DNA from: Mucidula mucida
Taxonomy: Eukaryota > Basidiomycota > Agaricomycetes > Agaricales > Physalacriaceae
Assembly: GCA_015501055.1 (NCBI GenBank)
Contig: JADNYV010000369.1
Coordinates: forward strand, 1 to 33,952
DNA length: 33,952 nucleotides
Direction of reading: 5' to 3'
How positions within the stretch are numbered: position 1 is the first letter of the stretch; every line of letters begins with the position of its first letter. A program made the position numbers and the translations under genes. Shown here piece after piece: positions 31,564-33,952 of the stretch. A model generated the notes under the pieces. The model had not been told where the DNA came from, ran no database searches, and saw nothing but the letters and a program-made list of their open reading frames with translations.

Positions 31564-32767
31564 ATGGCCACTGTCAAACTTGAAAGGCTTTCCTCTAACA
31601 AGACCTTTGGCGGGGAGCTGGTCAAGTACAAATACAAGGTTACACTTCATCTTGTTCACCGGCCGGCGATCTAGCCTGATCAGTAATCTGTCTAGTCTGC
31701 CGCGCTTGGTGGTTTGTCCGCGCAGTTCAATCTCTTCATACCTCCTGGGGCCAGCGAAACCAACAAGGTGCCTGTATTAGTGTATCTTGCCGGCCTCACC
31801 TGCACGGAGGACAATGGGTCAGTCGTCCTTTCCACGATATTCACTTAGAGTTCACCAAGGTCTGGATTGTCTCAGCGCTCAAAAAGGCGCCTTCTTTGGA
31901 CCGGCTGCAGCGCAGGCATTGCCATCTTGTTCCCGGACACCTCTCCACGCGGCGCCGGCATCGAGGGCGAAGACGCCGACTGGGACTTTGGGACTGGGGC
32001 GGGGTTTTACCTCAATGCTACGAATCCCAAGTACGCGAAGCACTATCAGATGTACACGCATGTTACGATGGAGCTGCCTGGGGTGATTCAATCCAATGAT
32101 ATTCCCATCGTAAGTTGGCGTTTTTTACGATCACATGCAATTCTTTTGACGTCGTACCCTCAAGGATTTTTCGCGTCAATCGATCTTTGGGCACAGCATG
32201 GGAGGGCATGGGGCGCTCACTATTTATTTGACTGCTGAGACGCCGTACAAGTCCGCGTCCGCGTTTGCCCCGATTAGCAATCCCACGAAATGCCCGTGGG
32301 GAGAGAAGGCGTTACAGGGTATCTTCAAGGCGGTGTGGAAGAGGCGAAGGAGAAGTACGACGCGACGGAGCTTATTTCGAGGCATACGAATCCGGTGCAT
32401 ATATTGATTGACTATGTGAGTTTTTCGATTGAAGGAGGTGAAAGGACTGATTGAGCTGATTCACTGATCGTAGGGAACTGGAGACAATTTTTATAAGCAG
32501 GGTCAGCTTTTGCCTGAGAATTTCGTGAAGGCAGCAAAGGAGGCAGGTCATGGTGAAGATCAAATAACGGCACGCAGCCAGGAGGGATATGACCACAGCT
32601 ACTTCTTCGTGAGTTTTTCATACCGGCGTGTTATAACTTTCCGTTTCTAATGCGATACCAGATCTCGACCTTTGCTGCTGATCACATTAAGTGTACGTCT
32701 TTCAACTTGTTTGTTCAATCGTGTTCTCACTTCGGGATTAGTCCACGCAGGTTTCCTGAAAGCATGA
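31564..32767 (+). CDS. S-formylglutathione hydrolase (frame broken twice)
   Basis: Seven exons: 31564-31638, 31696-31817, 31876-32109, 32165-32415, 32474-32608, 32662-32692 and 32742-32767. Corrected length is about 291 residues, the usual size of this enzyme. Family signatures are [46 protein letters not shown] (nucleophile Ser), ILIDYGTGDNFY (Asp) and EGYDHSYYF (His). It hydrolyses S-formylglutathione to formate and glutathione in the formaldehyde-detoxification pathway, in the cytosol. Exons 3 and 4 each come out one base short of the phase needed, near 31915 (after GPAAAQ) and near 32310 (after GEKA). As printed, the gene would not give a full protein: pseudogene or consensus error. Introns and triad look intact. 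Confidence 0.85.
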
Positions 32768-33183
32768 ATCGCTGTATATTAAGTAGTAAATGTTTGTATG
32801 ATCAACTTTGAGAGCATAAATACCACGCCTAGCGAGACAAGCCACGTCTGGAGAACGGGCATGAGACTGGTCAGCGCTGCAATTTTGTTTCAGTTACGCG
32901 AAGATCTTTGTGCCTCTCATTCAAACGCGATTCTGCGCAATAACTTGAGTGAGAATCCGTCTACACCGAATTCTAGATCCATTTAGGATAGGATTGACCA
33001 TACTACTAAGTATTTATTACGGAAACAGGTCATAATTAACATGATACAGACAGTGCGAGTTGCGAGTCAAATGTCCTAGCGAGATTGCAATACGAAACTT
33101 TTAGATGTCCGAAAGGAGAGTAGATAGGTAAGCTAGCGAATGTACGGTAGGATGCATTCTATGAATTAAGATGTCGATGTCAT
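32768..33183. other. Intergenic space between convergent genes
   Basis: This should hold the 3' untranslated regions and poly(A) signals of the formylglutathione hydrolase and GMC genes. I see no gene, tRNA or clear repeat in it. Confidence 0.5.
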
Positions 33184-33952
33184 CTAGAAGATGAGGACCC
33201 CAGCGACAACGGCGAACAGGACGGTCCACCAGGAGGCGACCTCCCGAATGGAGCCATCGCTGTCATCCGAACCCGAAGATTTAGTGTTCGAGGAACCGTC
33301 AGACGTGGAGGTGGAGGAGCCGCTCTTGACTACGTTGTACTGCGTGCGGATGATTTCAGCAGCCTTCTCCGCAACTCCAATGTCGGAGCCTCCAACTAAA
33401 ATGAAAGGTCAGTAATCTATCAAATGAAATAGAGACTGGCTCGAACGTACATGGCAGGACATGTCGATGGGGAAGATGGAACTATCCGCAACACGAACGT
33501 TGGTCGTACCATAAACCTGGAGTTTACCGTTGACAACGCCACCCTGCGACTGGGGAAGCATAGAGCACGAGCCACGGGGATGATACTCCGTCGTAGCGCT
33601 GTTCTTCAACCAGGTCTCCCACTCTTCGTCAGTGCTCACGGAAGAACCGGTGGTCTCTGTCCGAGGAATTGCGAAAGCGGCTCAGTCTGTCCGAGCGTGC
33701 GAGCGAGCTTCGCACCCTCACGCAGGACGGTCAAGTCCGCCGAATGGCTGAGGTATCCTGGGTCGATGACAGGGTAATCGAAGACGGACGACGAGTTGAT
33801 GTACAAGTGGCCTGGACTGTTGGTCGCACATGTTAGAAAAATCTAGAAAAAAGAATTCTGTGAGAATCATACCTGAAAGGATGCTGAAAGACCGGCTTGG
33901 ATACCGACAGCCCCATCACCAGTCAAAGCCAGAAGGAGCTCGATGTGTCCGA
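33184..33952 (-). CDS. GMC oxidoreductase, C-terminal part, with GPI-like tail (partial)
   Basis: Exons on the minus strand are 33952-33873 (entering from outside), 33842-33451 and 33395-33184. The family C-terminal substrate/FAD region is clear: SPGHLYINSSSVFDYPVIDPGYL, LREGAKLARTLGQTEPLSQFLG, EWETWLKNSATTEYHPRGSCSM (first catalytic His), VYGTTNVRVADSSIFPIDMSCH (second His) and GVAEKAAEIIR. These suit aryl-alcohol or glucose-oxidase-like flavoenzymes that make hydrogen peroxide. The end is unusual: a Ser-rich linker, then WWTVLFAVVAGVLIF to the stop, like a GPI-attachment or tail-anchor signal. Two one-base losses are apparent, near 33658 and near 33380. The 30 bp intron 33843-33872 is shorter than normal and uncertain. 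Confidence 0.8.

Overview
The window is nuclear DNA of a filamentous basidiomycete, most likely an Agaricomycete. The support is: genes cut by many 46-60 bp GT-AG introns, several micro-exons, a DUF6593-type protein (a family typical of mushrooms), and a Mit1-like PHD/SNF2 remodeler. I rebuilt gene models by hand from splice sites, reading-phase bookkeeping and family knowledge. No alignment or database search was run.

Layout, left to right. 1-83 (-) is the N-terminus of a membrane-anchored protein that leaves the window. 84-2031 is poor in genes and holds a 340 bp inverted-repeat element (1574-1913). 2032-3040 (+) is a DUF6593-like gene. 3209-5298 (-) is one large alpha/beta lipase gene that is easily split in two by mistake. 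5299-7070 holds repeats and no convincing gene. 7071-7793 (+) is only the N-terminal and membrane part of a Kre6/Skn1 beta-glucan-synthesis protein; the catalytic domain is absent. 7794-8666 holds a diverged inverted copy of sequence found at about 5838-6050. 8667-15096 (-) is a 23-exon Mit1/CHD-like remodeler. 15262-16382 (-) is a lipid-droplet hydrolase, divergent from SEC8 (exocyst) at 16472-21132 (+). 21133-25394 has no credible ORF but contains stem-loops and a tandem array of two-hairpin units with compensatory changes. 25395-26462 (-) is a Cup1-like LYR protein, divergent from the LSG1 ribosome-export GTPase at 26588-28945 (+). 29025-31323 (+) is a Chk2/Cds1-type FHA kinase with a decapeptide repeat inside its catalytic domain. 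31564-32767 (+) is S-formylglutathione hydrolase. 33184-33952 (-) is the C-terminal part of a GMC oxidoreductase with a GPI-like tail.

The identified genes are mostly housekeeping and do not form one pathway. Themes are secretion and cell surface (SEC8, Kre6-like, GMC), lipid metabolism (two lipase-fold proteins), chromatin and checkpoint control, and ribosome or mitochondrial assembly. Apparent single-base deletions interrupt the remodeler (1), the formylglutathione hydrolase (2) and the GMC gene (2). Four of the five lie in the last 2.1 kb, which suggests local consensus error or decay there.

The best candidate for something undescribed is the structured repeat array at about 23.28-23.94 kb. 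Next come the repeat-invaded checkpoint kinase and the catalytic-domain-less Kre6 gene.
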